The notes under the pieces are model-generated. The model did not search any database, had not been told where the DNA came from, and worked only from the letters and a program-made list of their open reading frames with translations. DNA of 64,000 nucleotides from Gemmatimonadota bacterium (GTDB taxonomy: Bacteria > Gemmatimonadota > Gemmatimonadetes > Palauibacterales > Palauibacteraceae): positions 1 through 64,000 of the forward strand of contig JAJDUL010000020.1 in the NCBI GenBank assembly GCA_022826685.1, given 5' to 3'. This document shows, one piece after another, positions 63,471-64,000 of this stretch (the stretch's first letter is position 1; each line of letters begins with the position of its first letter). The translations under genes were made by a program, and so were the position numbers.

Positions 63471-63497
63471 AGGGACCGGAGAACACGGGAGCTTGGG

Positions 63498-64000
63498 ATG
63501 CGGTTCACAAAGGCATTGCGGGGCCGGCGGCGGGTGTGGGCGGTCGGGGTGGCGTGGGGCGTCTCGTTCGCCGCGCCCCCGGTCTCCGCCCAGGAGGTGG
63601 GAACCCCGATCGACTACGACGCCGCGATCGCGCAGAGCGGGATCGACGGCAGCTACGGGTACCTGCGCGCGCTGGACGGGTCCGCGACGCTCATTCAGGG
63701 AGACACCCGGGAGCGCGTCCAGCTCTCGGTGAACGAACCCGTCCTCGTCGGCGACCGGATCTTCGCGTCCGGCGAATCGCGCGTCGAAATCGTGCTCGCC
63801 GACGGAAACCTCGTTCGAATCGGGGACCGGGCGGAACTTCTTTTCCGCGCGCTCGCCAACTCGGCGGACACGAGCGACCCCGCCTCCATCCTCGAACTCG
63901 CGCGCGGGTCGCTGCAGCTCGTGGTGGGCGCGAACGCGCCGAGCGCCGAACGGCCCGCCGTCATCACGCCGAACGCGACGATCCGGCCACAGGGCGCGGG
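63498..64000 (+). CDS. FecR-domain protein, DUF6600-like (cut by window edge)
   Basis: The frame is open to the window end, 167 codons visible. ATG 63498 has GGGAG upstream. Signal peptide (VWAVGVAWGVSFAAPPVSAQ), then a beta-rich stretch with SATLIQGDTRERVQLSVNEP. A FecR-like segment follows, VLVGDRIFASGESRVEIVLADG and RIGDRAELLF. In DUF6600 proteins this precedes a His/Pro/Arg-rich C-terminus, which would be outside the window. Exported; role unknown. Confidence 0.75.
   Translation, partial: MRFTKALRGRRRVWAVGVAWGVSFAAPPVSAQEVGTPIDYDAAIAQSGIDGSYGYLRALDGSATLIQGDTRERVQLSVNEPVLVGDRIFASGESRVEIVLADGNLVRIGDRAELLFRALANSADTSDPASILELARGSLQLVVGANAPSAERPAVITPNATIRPQGA

Overview
The window is GC-rich bacterial chromosomal DNA with no rRNA, insertion sequence, CRISPR array or phage module. 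The mix of genes points to Gemmatimonadota, an inference from gene content: a SusC/SusD pair with small lipoproteins, an Oar-like TonB receptor, DUF5117/DUF4953 metalloprotease, many lipoproteins, a secreted PIG-L deacetylase beside a sodium:solute symporter, a DUF6600/FecR-like protein and Xaa-Pro-dipeptidase-like amidohydrolases. Genes are tightly packed. At fourteen junctions the next start overlaps the previous stop as NTGA, mostly GTGA, so translational coupling looks general.

Layout. 1-5 kb: a cut SnoaL-like lipoprotein, a zinc metalloprotease lipoprotein, Hsp20 with its terminator, then two small lipoproteins. 4.2-13 kb (minus): SusC-SusD-lipoprotein-lipoprotein operon with a good promoter, preceded by a second TonB receptor. 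13.1-20 kb (minus): a CAT-anticodon tRNA, selenoprotein SelD with an in-frame UGA and a SECIS-like hairpin, and a MoxR-DUF58-BatD-BatA-BatB-TPR (Bat) operon. 20-25.5 kb: rluB-scpB-scpA (minus), rpsT (plus) and pyrR-pyrB-pyrC (minus; pyrR seems to start at CTG). 25.6-28.5 kb: NhaC-type antiporter, then a MerC-like membrane protein and a Fur-family regulator behind a palindrome that overlaps a probably leaderless promoter. 28.5-37 kb: tadA, gltX, thiolase, heme A synthase, ABC exporter, TlpA-like thioredoxin and N-acyl-D-amino-acid deacylase. 37-41 kb: hemE, hemG/hemY, hemH and an unknown gene. 41.5-51.4 kb: leucine-dehydrogenase-like gene, then a long minus-strand run comprising a tandem-repeat basic protein, outer-membrane protein, cupin, atypical SDR, multicopper oxidase, two paralogous amidohydrolases and an iodotyrosine-deiodinase-like flavoprotein. 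51.6-59.8 kb (plus): PIG-L deacetylase, 54-aa membrane protein, sodium:solute symporter, fhs and pgi. 59.8-64 kb: a secreted unknown, an ECF sigma factor coupled to an anti-sigma-like/Ogt fusion, a TolB-like beta-propeller protein and a cut FecR-domain protein.

The most unusual items are the sigma factor/Ogt-fusion pair (a possible alkylation-sensing switch), the duplicated RQFHAKYPLQVKRRL-domain protein, the Sec-containing SelD, the iodotyrosine-deiodinase homologue with its full E/Y/K triad, the palindrome-controlled MerC-Fur unit, and two genes (pyrR and an outer-membrane protein) with no ATG, GTG or TTG start where one is needed.
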